Source: Xanthomonas translucens pv. translucens DSM 18974 (GTDB lineage Bacteria; Pseudomonadota; Gammaproteobacteria; Xanthomonadales; Xanthomonadaceae). From it: a DNA stretch of 26,706 bases. The notes under the pieces were generated by a model. The model did no database searches, was not told the origin of the DNA, and saw nothing but the letters and a program-made list of their open reading frames with translations. Where the stretch lies: the NCBI RefSeq assembly GCF_000331775.1, contig NZ_CAPJ01000105.1:1-26706 (forward strand), read 5' to 3'. Each line of letters opens with the position of its first letter. Position 1 is the first letter of the stretch. Positions 1 through 9,769 of the stretch are shown piece after piece. The translations under genes were made by a program, and so were the position numbers.

Positions 1-199
1 CCTCCAGGCCGAGCGCGCCGCTGCCGGCGAACAGGTCCAGCACGCGTGCGCCGGGCAGCGCCGGCAGCAGCCAGTTGAACAGGGTCTCGCGGACCCGGTC
101 CGAGGTCGGGCGCAGGCCCGGCAGGTCCGGTACCGGAAGCCGCGTATTGCGCCAGCGGCCGCCGATGATGCGCACCTGGCCGGCGCCGGCACGGCTCAT
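1..199 (-). CDS. rsmD: 16S rRNA (guanine966-N2)-methyltransferase RsmD, N-terminal part (partial)
   Basis: The minus strand reads in from the left edge as the first 66 codons of an RsmD-type methyltransferase; the rest lies outside the window. The protein starts [14 protein letters not shown] and reaches the class I SAM-binding motif [13 protein letters not shown], at about residues 55-66. That motif, preceded by [15 protein letters not shown], is characteristic of RsmD, which methylates G966 of 16S rRNA in the cytoplasm during 30S assembly. The ATG at 199 is chosen because a GAGG sequence lies about 6 nt upstream and because RsmD proteins begin with this short basic/glycine segment. The gene is divergent from htpG. 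Catalytic motif IV and the C-terminus cannot be seen. Confidence 0.93.
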   Translation of the reverse strand, partial: MSRAGAGQVRIIGGRWRNTRLPVPDLPGLRPTSDRVRETLFNWLLPALPGARVLDLFAGSGALGLE

Positions 200-322
200 C
201 GGCGGCCTCGCAACGGCCGGGAATCGGGAGGCAACGGGCACGGGGTCGGCATCGACGGCGGCGGCATGGAACGGGGCCAGGATGATAGACCAGTCCATGG
301 CGGCCGCCTGCGCCACCTGGCG

Positions 323-351
323 CTTGAAGCCGGGCCTGGCCGCCACCATGT
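323..351 (+). promoter_or_regulatory. Candidate sigma-32 (heat-shock) promoter of htpG
   Basis: CTTGAA at 323-328 matches the RpoH -35 core exactly. After 15 nt, CACCATGT at 344-351 matches the RpoH -10 consensus CCCCATNT with one mismatch. The spacing is within the range known for sigma-32 promoters. The element lies 62 nt before the htpG start and points at it, and htpG is a classical member of the heat-shock regulon. The transcription start has not been mapped. Confidence 0.6.
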
Positions 352-413
352 CCGCAGGCAGAGCCGCGCCCTCCTCCGCGCGGCCAGCCATCCCCCCCCT
401 GGAGCAAGCACCG

Positions 414-2318
<1,905 letters not shown>

Positions 2319-2351
2319 GCCTGCTGCACGGGCCAAGCATGTGGAAGAACG

Positions 2352-2380
2352 AAGCCGGCATCCTGCCGGCTTTGTTTATT
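2352..2380 (+). terminator. Rho-independent terminator of htpG
   Basis: A perfect 9-bp inverted repeat, AAGCCGGCA (2352-2360) and TGCCGGCTT (2364-2372), has a TCC loop and is followed by a T-rich tail, TTGTTTATT. It begins 34 nt after the htpG stop codon. Confidence 0.9.
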
Positions 2381-2497
2381 GGCGCGACCCTGCATCGTCA
2401 GCCCTGCAGAACCCCCGTAGCGTTTTGGCAGCCCGAGGGTATTCACACAGCGCGCCACGGGCGAGAATCCAGGTCACTCCCATCCGCGCTTTTTTCG

Positions 2498-3523
2498 ATG
2501 AACGCCAGCGATCCCGTCGCCCTGTCCCTGGACCAAGCCACCGCGTTGGTCGAACGCATCCTGCGCCATGCCGGCTTCGGTCCAGCGCATGTGCGAACCC
2601 TCACCACCACGATCGTCGCGGGCGAACGCGACGGCTGCGCCTCGCATGGGCTGTATCGGACCCTGGGATGCGTGGCGACGCTGCGCAACGGCAAGGTCGC
2701 GGGCGATGCCGAACCGGTCGTGCACGATCAGGCACCGGCGATCGTCCGCGTCGATGCGCGCGCTGGCTTTTCGCTGCTGGCGTTCGAGCGCGGCCTGCCG
2801 TCGCTGATCGAAAAGGCGCGCGGCAATGGGCTGGCGGCGCTGGCGATCAACCATTGCGTGCATTTCTCCGCGCTATGGCCGGAAGTCGAACGCATCACCG
2901 AGGCCGGGCTGGTCGCGCTGATCTGCAATCCCAGCCATGCCTGGGTCACGCCGGCCGGCGGCCACACGCCCTTGCTGGGAACCAACCCGCTCGCGTTCGG
3001 CTGGCCGCGTGTGGACGCGCTTCCATTCGTGTTCGATTTCGCCACCAGCGCGGTGGCGCGCGGCGAGATCGAGTTGCACCGCCGCGCCGGCTTGCCGATT
3101 CCCGAAGGCTGGGGCGTGGACGCCAGCGGCAGGCCGACCACCGATCCGAACGTGGTCGCCGGCGGCGGTGGCGCGATGCTGACCTTCGGCGGACACAAGG
3201 GCTCGGCGCTGTCCGCCATGATCGAACTGATCGCCGGGCCGCTGATCGGCGACCTCACCAGCGCCGAATCGCTGGCGCACGACGCCGGCGCCGGCGCCTC
3301 CCCCTACCACGGCGAATTGATCCTGGCCTTGGACCCGGTGCGGTTCCTGGGCGCGGAGTGGGCCAGGCACATGGCACGCGCCGAGGCGTTCTTCGCCGCC
3401 TACCAGGACACCGGTGCGCGGCTGCCCTCGCAACGCCGCTATCAGGCGCGCGCGCGCAGCCTGCGCGAAGGTGTGCGGATTCCGCACGACCTGCACCGGG
3501 ACCTGCTGAAGTTGCTGGAGTAA
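2498..3523 (+). CDS. Ldh_2-family oxidoreductase, DpkA-like (Delta1-piperideine/pyrroline-2-carboxylate reductase candidate)
   Basis: 341-aa member of the malate/L-lactate dehydrogenase-2 (Ldh_2) family of NAD(P)H-dependent reductases, a fold unrelated to classical LDH. Family marks are the Ser49-His50 pair in SHGLYR, NHCVHFSALWPE at 118-129, PAGGHTPLLGTNP ending at 164, DFATS at 180-184 and FGGHKGS further on. From memory, the HFxALWP segment and the overall pattern resemble DpkA-type enzymes, which reduce the cyclic imines made from D-lysine and D-proline or hydroxyproline breakdown. Ureidoglycolate or malate dehydrogenase activity remains possible. The ATG at 2498 gives the expected N-terminus, but no clear Shine-Dalgarno is visible before it. 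It has no signal peptide, so it should be cytoplasmic. It is convergent with the TBDR-1 gene, and a hairpin lies between them. Confidence 0.85.
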   Translation: MNASDPVALSLDQATALVERILRHAGFGPAHVRTLTTTIVAGERDGCASHGLYRTLGCVATLRNGKVAGDAEPVVHDQAPAIVRVDARAGFSLLAFERGLPSLIEKARGNGLAALAINHCVHFSALWPEVERITEAGLVALICNPSHAWVTPAGGHTPLLGTNPLAFGWPRVDALPFVFDFATSAVARGEIELHRRAGLPIPEGWGVDASGRPTTDPNVVAGGGGAMLTFGGHKGSALSAMIELIAGPLIGDLTSAESLAHDAGAGASPYHGELILALDPVRFLGAEWARHMARAEAFFAAYQDTGARLPSQRRYQARARSLREGVRIPHDLHRDLLKLLE

Positions 3524-3597
3524 GCACGCGCAGCACGGCAGCGGCACGTACGCGGCTGCCGCCAGCATCGCGCACCGTTACAGCAAGCCGCGCCTGA

Positions 3598-3631
3598 GCA
3601 GATGCCGAGCGGGAACGGCATCGGCATCTGC
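3598..3631. terminator. Hairpin between convergent genes (candidate bidirectional terminator)
   Basis: A perfect 11-bp inverted repeat, GCAGATGCCGA (3598-3608) and TCGGCATCTGC (3621-3631), has a 12-nt loop. It sits in the 140-nt gap between the converging Ldh_2 and TBDR-1 genes. There is no T tract on either side, so any termination might need Rho. Confidence 0.5.
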
Positions 3632-3663
3632 ACTGTCACGTTTCGGACTGGCCGAACGCGGGC

Positions 3664-6540
3664 TTAGAACTTCACCGTCGCCCGCGCCCAGTAGTAGCGG
3701 CCGAGCAGATCGTAGGTGGCCACGTCGGTGTTGGCGTTGGTGACGTTGTTGGCGTAGTACAGCGGCGGCTGCTTGTCGGCCAGGTTGTCCACGCCCAGCT
3801 CAAGGCGGGTGTGCCAGGGCGTGAGGTTATAGCCGACCTGCACGTTGTGATAGACATAGGAACCGATGCTGCGCACCGCGTGCGGCAGGCCAGCATCGGA
3901 CGACAGGCTCTGCCGCGTATCTTCGCTACCGATCTCGGTGCTGCCGATGTAGCGGATGCGCCACGACGCGCTCCAGTCGCCCAGATTCCAGCTCAGCGCG
4001 CCGAGCCCGCGCCAGCGCGGGAAGTTGCCGTAGGCCTGGGTGTACTTGCCGGCGTTGTGGATGGTGACGGTGTTCGGGTCGGTGCTGTCCGGGTTGACGT
4101 CGTAGCGGATCACGTAGGTGCCGTTGAGGCCGGCGTTGAAGCTGCCCAAGGCGGTGTCCGGCAGGCGGTAGTTGAGGCTGAAGTCGGCGCCGCTGGCCCA
4201 CAGCTTGCCGAGGTTCACAGTGGGCTCGGCGATATAATTGATGGTGCCGTTGTCGTTGCGGTGGATCAGCGCGCAGTAGGCGCTGGACGCGTTGGGATAG
4301 CACTGGTTGAGCACGGTCTGCGCCGAGACCTGGGTGATGGTGTCCTGCAGGTTGATCTTCCACAGGTCCGCGCTCATCGACAGGCCGTCCAGCCAGCCCG
4401 GATCGTAGACCACGCCGAAATCGTAGGACTTGCCGGTCTCCGGCTTGAGCTGGTAGCCGGCCACCACTGCGCCGGAGGCCTTGGCGCCGACCTGGTTGTC
4501 GGCCTGCTGGTAGCTGCCGTCGGTGGGCACGTTGGCGCAGGCCGCGGCATGGCCGCCGTTGTAGCCGTTGCAAGGATCCTTGACCGTGGCCGAGTCGCCG
4601 ACCACGCCGGAATACAATTCGTTGATGTTCGGCGCGCGGAACACCTGCGACACGGTGCCGCGCAGCAACAGGTTCTCGATCGGACGGTACTCCAGCGAGA
4701 CCTTGCTGTTGGTCTTGCTGCCGACGCTGTCGTAATCGGAGAAGCGGCTGCCGACGGTCAGGTTCAGCGAATGCACCAGCGGCAGGTCGGCGAGCAGCGG
4801 GAACAGCGCCTCGGCATAGGCTTCCTTGACGCTGAAGCTGCCGCCGAGCACGGTGGCACAGAATTCGATCACCCCGCACATGCCGTTCTCGTCGCCGGTC
4901 CACAGCGGGTCGGCGGCGGTGGAAGTGCTTTCCTTGCGGTAGGACACGCCCGCGGCCAGGCTCACCGTGCCGGCCGGCAGGTCGAACAGGTTGCCGTTGG
5001 CGTTGGCCTCGAACTGCTTGACCCTGTAGACGCTGGTCACGATCGGGTTGACCACCAGCGCTTCCAGCGCCGCCTTGTTGCTCTCGCTGTTGAGGTTGAA
5101 CACGTCGATCGGGGTGCAGCCGGCGATCGCCGCGCCGGCGCTGCCGCATTTGACCGTGCCGTCGCTGTCCAGGAACGACGGCCCCACCGCGGCGTTGAAC
5201 CCGGCGTAGTCGAGGAAGCCGTGGTTGATCGACTTCTGCTTGATCTTGCCGTAGTTGACGCTGGCGTCCCATTGCCAGGAGCTGTCGCCGAAGCTGCCGC
5301 GCAGGCCGGGATTGATCTGGAAATTGTAGGTGTCGTATTCGTAGCGGCGGTTGCCCAGCACGGTGGCGCGGCTGTTGAAGCTGTTGTACGAGGTCGCGGC
5401 GCTGCGGTCGGTGCCGAAGTTGACCCCGAACAGGTTGTAGTAGCTGTCGGCGGAGGCCAGGAAATTGTCGCCGTTGGCGAAGATCGGGATCGGCGCGATG
5501 ATCGAGGACGAGGTGGTCTTGCTGAAGTAGGTGTTGACGTAGCCTTCCAGGTGATCGTTGAAGCGGAAGCTGCCGATCACGAAGGCATTGGTGCGTTCCT
5601 GCGGGGTCTGCAGCAGGTTGTACGGCTGGTAGTTGTAGGAATCGCTGGCGGCGTCATAGCAGTGGTACTGGCTGGCATTGGTCGGGCTGCCGCTGCCGCC
5701 GTTGAAGGTGACCCGCGAACAGCCGTTGCTCGCCGCCAGCGCCCTGGACTGGTCGGAACCTTCGTCGAAGCTGATGCTGCCGGTCGGCGTGGCCGAGGAA
5801 CCCTGCTTCACCGGCACCCCGTTGATCAGCGACAGCGCATCCTTCGAGTAGCTGCGCGCGCCGGCCGAGACCGGATCGATGTTGTGGTAGGACAGGCCGG
5901 CGACGATGCTGCCGCGCTCGCCGGTCTTGCCGGCGGTCAGCGAGAAGCTGCGGCGGTTGCCGTCGCTGCGCGAACTGGTGCCGAAGTCGGTGCTGGCCTC
6001 GATGCCGTCCAAGCCCTTGCGCAGGATGAAGTTGACCACGCCGCCGATCGCGTCCGAGCCATACACCGCCGAGGCGCCGTCGCTGAGCACTTCCACCCGC
6101 TCGATCATCGTCGCCGGGATCGCGTTGACGTCGTTGCTGGCCAGGCGCGTGCCGTTGACCAGGATCAGCGTGCGCTTGTCGCCCAGGCCGCGCAGCGAGA
6201 TGGTCGAGGCGCCGGTGCCGCCGCCGTTGTTGGTGTTGGGATTGGTCGCGTTGCCGGCGATCGACGGCAGTTCCTGCACCAGGTCGCCGAGTGTGGCCTT
6301 GCCGGTCGCCTCGATCTGCGCGCGGTTGATCGTCACCACCGGGTTGGCGGTCTCGGTATCGACCCGGCGCAGGCGCGAGCCGGTGACCACGATGCTGTCC
6401 AGGGTCTGGGGCTTGCCGTCGTCCGCGCTCGCCTCCTGCGCCAGCGCCGGGCATGCGGCGCCCAGCGACAGCGCGGCGACCACGGCCAGCGCCAGCGGCT
6501 GCGGACGATGGGAAGGATGGGATGCGTGCGGGAACGACAT
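3664..6540 (-). CDS. TonB-dependent outer-membrane receptor (TBDR-1)
   Basis: 958-aa outer-membrane active transporter that probably imports oligosaccharides or glycopeptides with TonB-ExbBD energy. It has a Sec signal peptide with cleavage predicted after ALA at residue 34. Next comes a TonB-box-like TLDSIVVTG at 46-54 and a plug domain with NAIPATMIERVEVL and DGASAVYGSDAIGGVVN. The long beta-barrel ends in the aromatic outer-membrane signature ATVKF. Several Cys pairs in predicted extracellular loops (for example VKCGSAG...AGCTPIDVFN) are shared with TBDR-3. The ATG at 6540 is chosen over upstream starts because an ideal AGGAG lies 6 nt before it and the signal peptide then begins cleanly. 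It is the last gene of the minus-strand locus, with its own leader of over 300 nt containing the shared regulatory module. The substrate is inferred only from the neighbouring arabinosidases. Confidence 0.95.
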   Translation of the reverse strand: MSFPHASHPSHRPQPLALAVVAALSLGAACPALAQEASADDGKPQTLDSIVVTGSRLRRVDTETANPVVTINRAQIEATGKATLGDLVQELPSIAGNATNPNTNNGGGTGASTISLRGLGDKRTLILVNGTRLASNDVNAIPATMIERVEVLSDGASAVYGSDAIGGVVNFILRKGLDGIEASTDFGTSSRSDGNRRSFSLTAGKTGERGSIVAGLSYHNIDPVSAGARSYSKDALSLINGVPVKQGSSATPTGSISFDEGSDQSRALAASNGCSRVTFNGGSGSPTNASQYHCYDAASDSYNYQPYNLLQTPQERTNAFVIGSFRFNDHLEGYVNTYFSKTTSSSIIAPIPIFANGDNFLASADSYYNLFGVNFGTDRSAATSYNSFNSRATVLGNRRYEYDTYNFQINPGLRGSFGDSSWQWDASVNYGKIKQKSINHGFLDYAGFNAAVGPSFLDSDGTVKCGSAGAAIAGCTPIDVFNLNSESNKAALEALVVNPIVTSVYRVKQFEANANGNLFDLPAGTVSLAAGVSYRKESTSTAADPLWTGDENGMCGVIEFCATVLGGSFSVKEAYAEALFPLLADLPLVHSLNLTVGSRFSDYDSVGSKTNSKVSLEYRPIENLLLRGTVSQVFRAPNINELYSGVVGDSATVKDPCNGYNGGHAAACANVPTDGSYQQADNQVGAKASGAVVAGYQLKPETGKSYDFGVVYDPGWLDGLSMSADLWKINLQDTITQVSAQTVLNQCYPNASSAYCALIHRNDNGTINYIAEPTVNLGKLWASGADFSLNYRLPDTALGSFNAGLNGTYVIRYDVNPDSTDPNTVTIHNAGKYTQAYGNFPRWRGLGALSWNLGDWSASWRIRYIGSTEIGSEDTRQSLSSDAGLPHAVRSIGSYVYHNVQVGYNLTPWHTRLELGVDNLADKQPPLYYANNVTNANTDVATYDLLGRYYWARATVKF

Positions 6541-6546
6541 GGAGAT

Positions 6547-6551
6547 CTCCT
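6547..6551 (-). promoter_or_regulatory. Ribosome binding site fixing the TBDR-1 start
   Basis: AGGAG on the minus strand, 6 nt before the ATG at 6540. It sits in the context GCTCAGGAGA, which is identical to the site before TBDR-3. It rules out the longer upstream reading. Confidence 0.85.
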
Positions 6552-6854
6552 GAGCGATGGCGAGACGTGGCATAAGCGAAAACGATGGGCCGAACAAACC
6601 CGCGCCGGCTCGCGCCAGCGGTCGAAACTGCGATGAGGACGACGCTGCAACAACAGCGACGCCGGTGATACGCCTGCTGCGGCGCGGCTTTACAAGGCCG
6701 GACGCAACGACGGGGATGCTTGCGATCCTGCGCACGCTGCCCGTGCGCACATCCCCGCTCATGCGGTGAGTGGCCAAGGGCGGTGGCGGATCCTGTCCCG
6801 CGCACCGGTCGCTGCGCCGGAAAACCAAAGGTCATCACGTTTTAACGATGCAAT

Positions 6855-6922
6855 CACAATGTGCCTGTAACTGCGACCGGCGTCTTGTCGCAATTAGCGG
6901 TTCTGCATGCGGAATAACGCAT
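6855..6922 (-). promoter_or_regulatory. Shared regulatory module, copy 1 (upstream of TBDR-1)
   Basis: Plus-strand reading: CACAATGTG (6855-6863), 17 nt, CGTCTTGTC (6881-6889), 17 nt, ATGCGGAAT (6907-6915). The last element is the left part of a perfect dyad ATGCG-N6-CGCAT spanning 6907-6922. The same elements at the same spacing occur upstream of TBDR-3 and, partly degenerate, of the GH146-type gene and TBDR-2. The gene lies on the CACAATGTG side. The role as promoter plus operator is inferred from recurrence and position. Confidence 0.65.
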
Positions 6923-7085
6923 GGTCGTGGCGCGGCCGCGCGATCGGGCGGCCGACCGGCATGCATACCCGTTGCTTTCGGTTCAGTCAGGGAGCCGGTG
7001 CATACCGGCGTGACGCTGCGTGCAACTCGGCACAACGGGTGCCGCGCCGCGGCAATGACTGCGCTCCATCGCCGAGTCGCGCCAC

Positions 7086-7110
7086 GCACGCCACCCGCTG
7101 GTTGGCGTGC
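7086..7110 (-). terminator. Hairpin downstream of the GH146-type gene (weak terminator candidate)
   Basis: An 8-bp perfect inverted repeat, GCACGCCA (7086-7093) and TGGCGTGC (7103-7110), with a 9-nt loop, begins about 31 nt after the stop codon on the minus strand. There is no T tract, so intrinsic termination is doubtful. Confidence 0.3.
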
Positions 7111-7141
7111 CTGCTGGACGGGCCGCGCGCGGCGGCGGCGG

Positions 7142-9565
7142 TCATGCGCTCGCGGCCGGGATCAACCAGCCGCCGAACAGCGGCCCCGCGGTATCGCCGT
7201 GCTGCGGCTCGATGCGGAAGGTCAGCTGCGCAGCGCGGGTCAGCGCCGGTGGCAGGGCATAGTCGCGATCGACGAAGTCGATGACCTGACTGCGGTCCAC
7301 CTGCACCTCCACCGCCAGCTTGCCGTCGATCAGGATGTTGAAGCGGCCCTTGTCGCTACCCCAGAAACGCAGGCGCAACGCCAGCGGCTGCGCGCTGCCT
7401 TTCATCTGGAACTCGACGAAGCCCTTGCCCCGCACGTCGCGGCATTGCTTGCGGCGGTAGGCGCCGCCGAAAGAGGTATCGCTGCGCAGCGTGTGCGCCT
7501 GCTCGGAGGCCTCGTCGCCGAACTGGATCATGTCCACCGCAGTCGCCTGCAGCGCCGCGCGCTCGGCCTGCTGGCGCGCGCGCCGCGCCGCTTCCTGCGC
7601 CCACTGCGCCGGCGCCAGGCGCTTGAAGTACAGCGCGCTGCGGCGTTCGTACTGTGCGTAGAACGGCACGAAGGTCAGCCCTGGCGGCTGCGTGGCGGCG
7701 GCCAGGAAATGTCCGGGCTGCGGCAACTCGGCGAAACCCGCCAATGGATCGGCCGCGGCCACCAGCGCCGGGTCCGGCGCATCGTAGGGCTCGGCAACCG
7801 GGCCGAGATCGGCGGCCAGCGCCAGCGGGCCGCGCATCACCACCACCGTGTCCGCATCGCCGGCGGCATGCTCCAGGCGCAGCGGCATCGCCAGGTCCAG
7901 TTCGATCATATCGCCGCTGCGCCACCGACGCTCCAGCGCCAGGTAGCCGTCGGCGGCCGTGCCGCGCTGGGCCTTGCCGTTGAGACGCAGCGTATAGCCG
8001 CCCTGGCACCAGGCCGGCAGCCGCAGCAACAGGCGGCGCGGCGTGCGCGCGCCGGCGCAGCGCAGTTGCAGCCGCACCTTGCCGTTGTCGGGTACGCCGC
8101 TGTCCAGCTCCAGCGCCAGGTCGCGCTCGGGCCAGTCCAGGGTCGAGGGGATGTACAGGTTGACGTACAGCGACGCCGCGTCCTGCCAATAGATCGAGTC
8201 GCCGAACTGCGCATGCGCCTCCATGCCGCTGCCCACGCAGCACCAGAACGAATCGAACTTGTCGGAGAAGCCGCGCTCGCCGCCGCCGATCATCGGCGTC
8301 ATGTAGGTGAACATGCCGGTGGCCGGATGCTGCGCGGCCATCGTGTGGTTGTGCAGGGTGCGCTCGTAGTAGTCGAAATAGCGCGCCTGCGGCGTCCACT
8401 GGTACAGGTGCCGCGTCAGCTTGAGCATGTTGTAGCTGTTGCAGTGCTCGCAGGTCTGCTCGGTCAGGAACGCAGCGATGGTGTCCGGTTCCTGGAAATA
8501 CTCGCGGTCGGCGTTACCGCCGATGACATAGCTGTAGTGGCCGGTCACCGTCTCCCAGAAGAAACGCGCTGCGGCCGCCGCGTCGGCATCGCCGGCGACC
8601 TCGAACTGGCGTGCCTCGCCGATGAACTTGGGCACCTGGGTATTGGCGTGGATATGCGGCAGTTCGTCGCGGCCGGCGGCGGCCGGATCGATCACCTTCT
8701 CGTGGCGCAGGCGCTTGCCCAGCGCGATCCAGCGCGGATCGCCGGTACGCGCGCCCAGTTCGATGTAGGACTCGTTGAGGCCGCCGAACTCGGTGTCCAG
8801 CAAGGCCTGCATCTGCGCGTGATCGAGCGCGTCGAACACCCCGCCCAGATAGCCCGCCAGCGGCAGCAGCACCTGCAGCGCCTGCGCGTTGCCCGCCAGT
8901 TCGTGCGCATCGAGCAGGCCGGCGAACAGCTTGTGCACCGTGTACAGCGGCGACCAGCTGCCGTTGAGATTGAACTTGCTGCCCTTGATGATGCCGCGGC
9001 GCACCTCTTCGAACACCAGCTTGCCGTTGTCGATGGCGCCCTTGTCGTTCTTGCGGGTGAGTCCGCCGACGTAGCCGTCCGGGTCCTTGGCCTGCGCGCG
9101 CGCCAGTTCGGCGACGATGTAATCGATGCGCTGGCGCAGCGCCGCATCGCGCGTCTGCGCATGCATCTTGGCCAGCGCGCTGAGGTAGTGGCCGAGCGTG
9201 TGCCCGGCGATGGTGTCGCCCTCCCAGCCGCCGTAGACCTCGCCCTTGGGCGGCAGGCCGGCGTACTGCAGGAAGTTGTGCAGCAGGCGGTCCGGTTCCA
9301 GCTCCAGCAGATAGCGGCGATTGGTCTGCAGCGAATCCAGGAACAGCGACGGCTTGAGCGTGACCTGCTTGAGCGGCAGCGCCTGCACGGCGCCGGCGCT
9401 GGACGCGGCGGCATCCAGCGGGAAGCGCAGCAGTCCTGCGGCCACCGCCAGCGCGCTCCATTGCAGGAAACGGCGCCGCGATGGATCCAGTGCCGCCACC
9501 TCGGCATCCGCGGACGCGGTGTGCGCGCAGTGCGCGCTGTGGACGTGTCCGGAGCGCGCGTTCAT
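7142..9565 (-). CDS. Tat-exported GH127/GH146-type beta-L-arabinofuranosidase
   Basis: 807-aa DUF1680-fold glycoside hydrolase, predicted to remove terminal beta-L-arabinofuranose. A twin-arginine signal SRRRFLQW at 29-36 precedes a hydrophobic stretch, so it should be exported folded to the periplasm. The (alpha/alpha)6 barrel carries the zinc-site residues of this clan: Glu373 and Cys375 in TCEHCNSYNML, and Cys442-Cys443 in FWCCVGSGME, one of which would be the Cys nucleophile. Glu355 (DREYF) is a candidate acid/base. The TCExCNSYNMLKLT pattern resembles GH146 more than bifidobacterial GH127 HypBA1. C-terminal beta domains follow. The ATG at 9565 is the first ATG, but it has a poor Shine-Dalgarno and a His/Cys-rich leader; a GTG at codon 23 is an alternative. 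The gene has its own upstream copy of the regulatory module. Family fold is confident; linkage specificity is inferred. Confidence 0.9.
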   Translation of the reverse strand: MNARSGHVHSAHCAHTASADAEVAALDPSRRRFLQWSALAVAAGLLRFPLDAAASSAGAVQALPLKQVTLKPSLFLDSLQTNRRYLLELEPDRLLHNFLQYAGLPPKGEVYGGWEGDTIAGHTLGHYLSALAKMHAQTRDAALRQRIDYIVAELARAQAKDPDGYVGGLTRKNDKGAIDNGKLVFEEVRRGIIKGSKFNLNGSWSPLYTVHKLFAGLLDAHELAGNAQALQVLLPLAGYLGGVFDALDHAQMQALLDTEFGGLNESYIELGARTGDPRWIALGKRLRHEKVIDPAAAGRDELPHIHANTQVPKFIGEARQFEVAGDADAAAAARFFWETVTGHYSYVIGGNADREYFQEPDTIAAFLTEQTCEHCNSYNMLKLTRHLYQWTPQARYFDYYERTLHNHTMAAQHPATGMFTYMTPMIGGGERGFSDKFDSFWCCVGSGMEAHAQFGDSIYWQDAASLYVNLYIPSTLDWPERDLALELDSGVPDNGKVRLQLRCAGARTPRRLLLRLPAWCQGGYTLRLNGKAQRGTAADGYLALERRWRSGDMIELDLAMPLRLEHAAGDADTVVVMRGPLALAADLGPVAEPYDAPDPALVAAADPLAGFAELPQPGHFLAAATQPPGLTFVPFYAQYERRSALYFKRLAPAQWAQEAARRARQQAERAALQATAVDMIQFGDEASEQAHTLRSDTSFGGAYRRKQCRDVRGKGFVEFQMKGSAQPLALRLRFWGSDKGRFNILIDGKLAVEVQVDRSQVIDFVDRDYALPPALTRAAQLTFRIEPQHGDTAGPLFGGWLIPAASA

Positions 9566-9689
9566 CGGGCACCGCGCGAATGGATGGCCACGGGGAACCG
9601 AGAGGAAATGCGAGACGGCATTGCTTGCTCCTTTGCGCTTGGCGGCGGCAGGCGCAGGCCAGACCGCGGCCACGAACGGGCGGCCTGTC

Positions 9690-9750
9690 GCCACTGTGTC
9701 ATCGATACGTCATCGCGTCTTGTCGCCACGGCTGCGCGAACATGCGGATT
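9690..9750 (-). promoter_or_regulatory. Shared regulatory module, copy 2 (upstream of the GH146-type gene)
   Basis: Plus-strand reading: a degenerate GCCACTGTG (9690-9698, 6/9 to CACAATGTG), 17 nt, CGTCTTGTC exactly (9716-9724), 17 nt, ATGCGGATT (9742-9750, 8/9). It fills the gap between the TBDR-2 stop and the GH146-type gene, giving that gene its own likely promoter. The distal dyad is not conserved here. Confidence 0.6.
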
Positions 9751-9769
9751 TGTGCCGAATCGCGCCCGC

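Larger units (their letters stand above)
6541..7141. other. 601-nt gene-free leader/intergenic region between the GH146-type gene and TBDR-1
   Basis: I see no credible gene here. Contents on the TBDR-1 side: the ribosome binding site (6547-6551), a 12-mer CGCCGGAAAACC at 6815-6826 shared with the TBDR-2 leader, and the multipart regulatory module at 6855-6922. On the GH146 side, downstream of its stop, are two hairpins without T tracts that might end or stabilise that transcript. One is GCCGGT/ACCGGC (6994-7009, GCAT loop); the other is GCACGCCA/TGGCGTGC (7086-7110, 9-nt loop). The distance from the module to the TBDR-1 start implies a 5' leader of roughly 300 nt. Confidence 0.6.

Noticed and set aside
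75..413. N-terminal extension of htpG by 113 codons
   Set aside because: The extension overlaps the divergent rsmD start and the sigma-32-like promoter, is not HtpG-like, and the ATG at 414 has a Shine-Dalgarno and gives the family's standard N-terminus.
3811..6636. A 941-codon open frame on the plus strand, and similar very long plus-strand frames at 6770-10900, 10907-12790, 17579-21316 and 21313-24318
   Set aside because: They lie antisense to well-supported TBDR and hydrolase genes. They have Val/Ala/Arg/Gly-rich, low-complexity translations without recognisable domains, as expected from the mirror frame of high-GC codons.
6541..6828. Upstream start for TBDR-1 (and likewise 12773-12979 for TBDR-2, 24220-24426 for TBDR-3)
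   Set aside because: The extensions place non-hydrophobic Arg-rich sequence before clear signal peptides. The chosen ATGs of TBDR-1 and TBDR-3 have AGGAG at 6 nt.
6855..6922. The shared module as a HrpX PIP-box or as a Clp/CRP site
   Set aside because: The half-sites and spacing do not fit TTCGB-N15-TTCGB. CACAATGTG has TGTG/CACA arms facing the wrong way and too close for TGTGA-N6-TCACA.
9566..9694. GTG start at 9694 for the GH146-type gene
   Set aside because: It would put the start inside the regulatory module and add 43 residues before an already long Tat N-region, with no supporting ribosome binding site.
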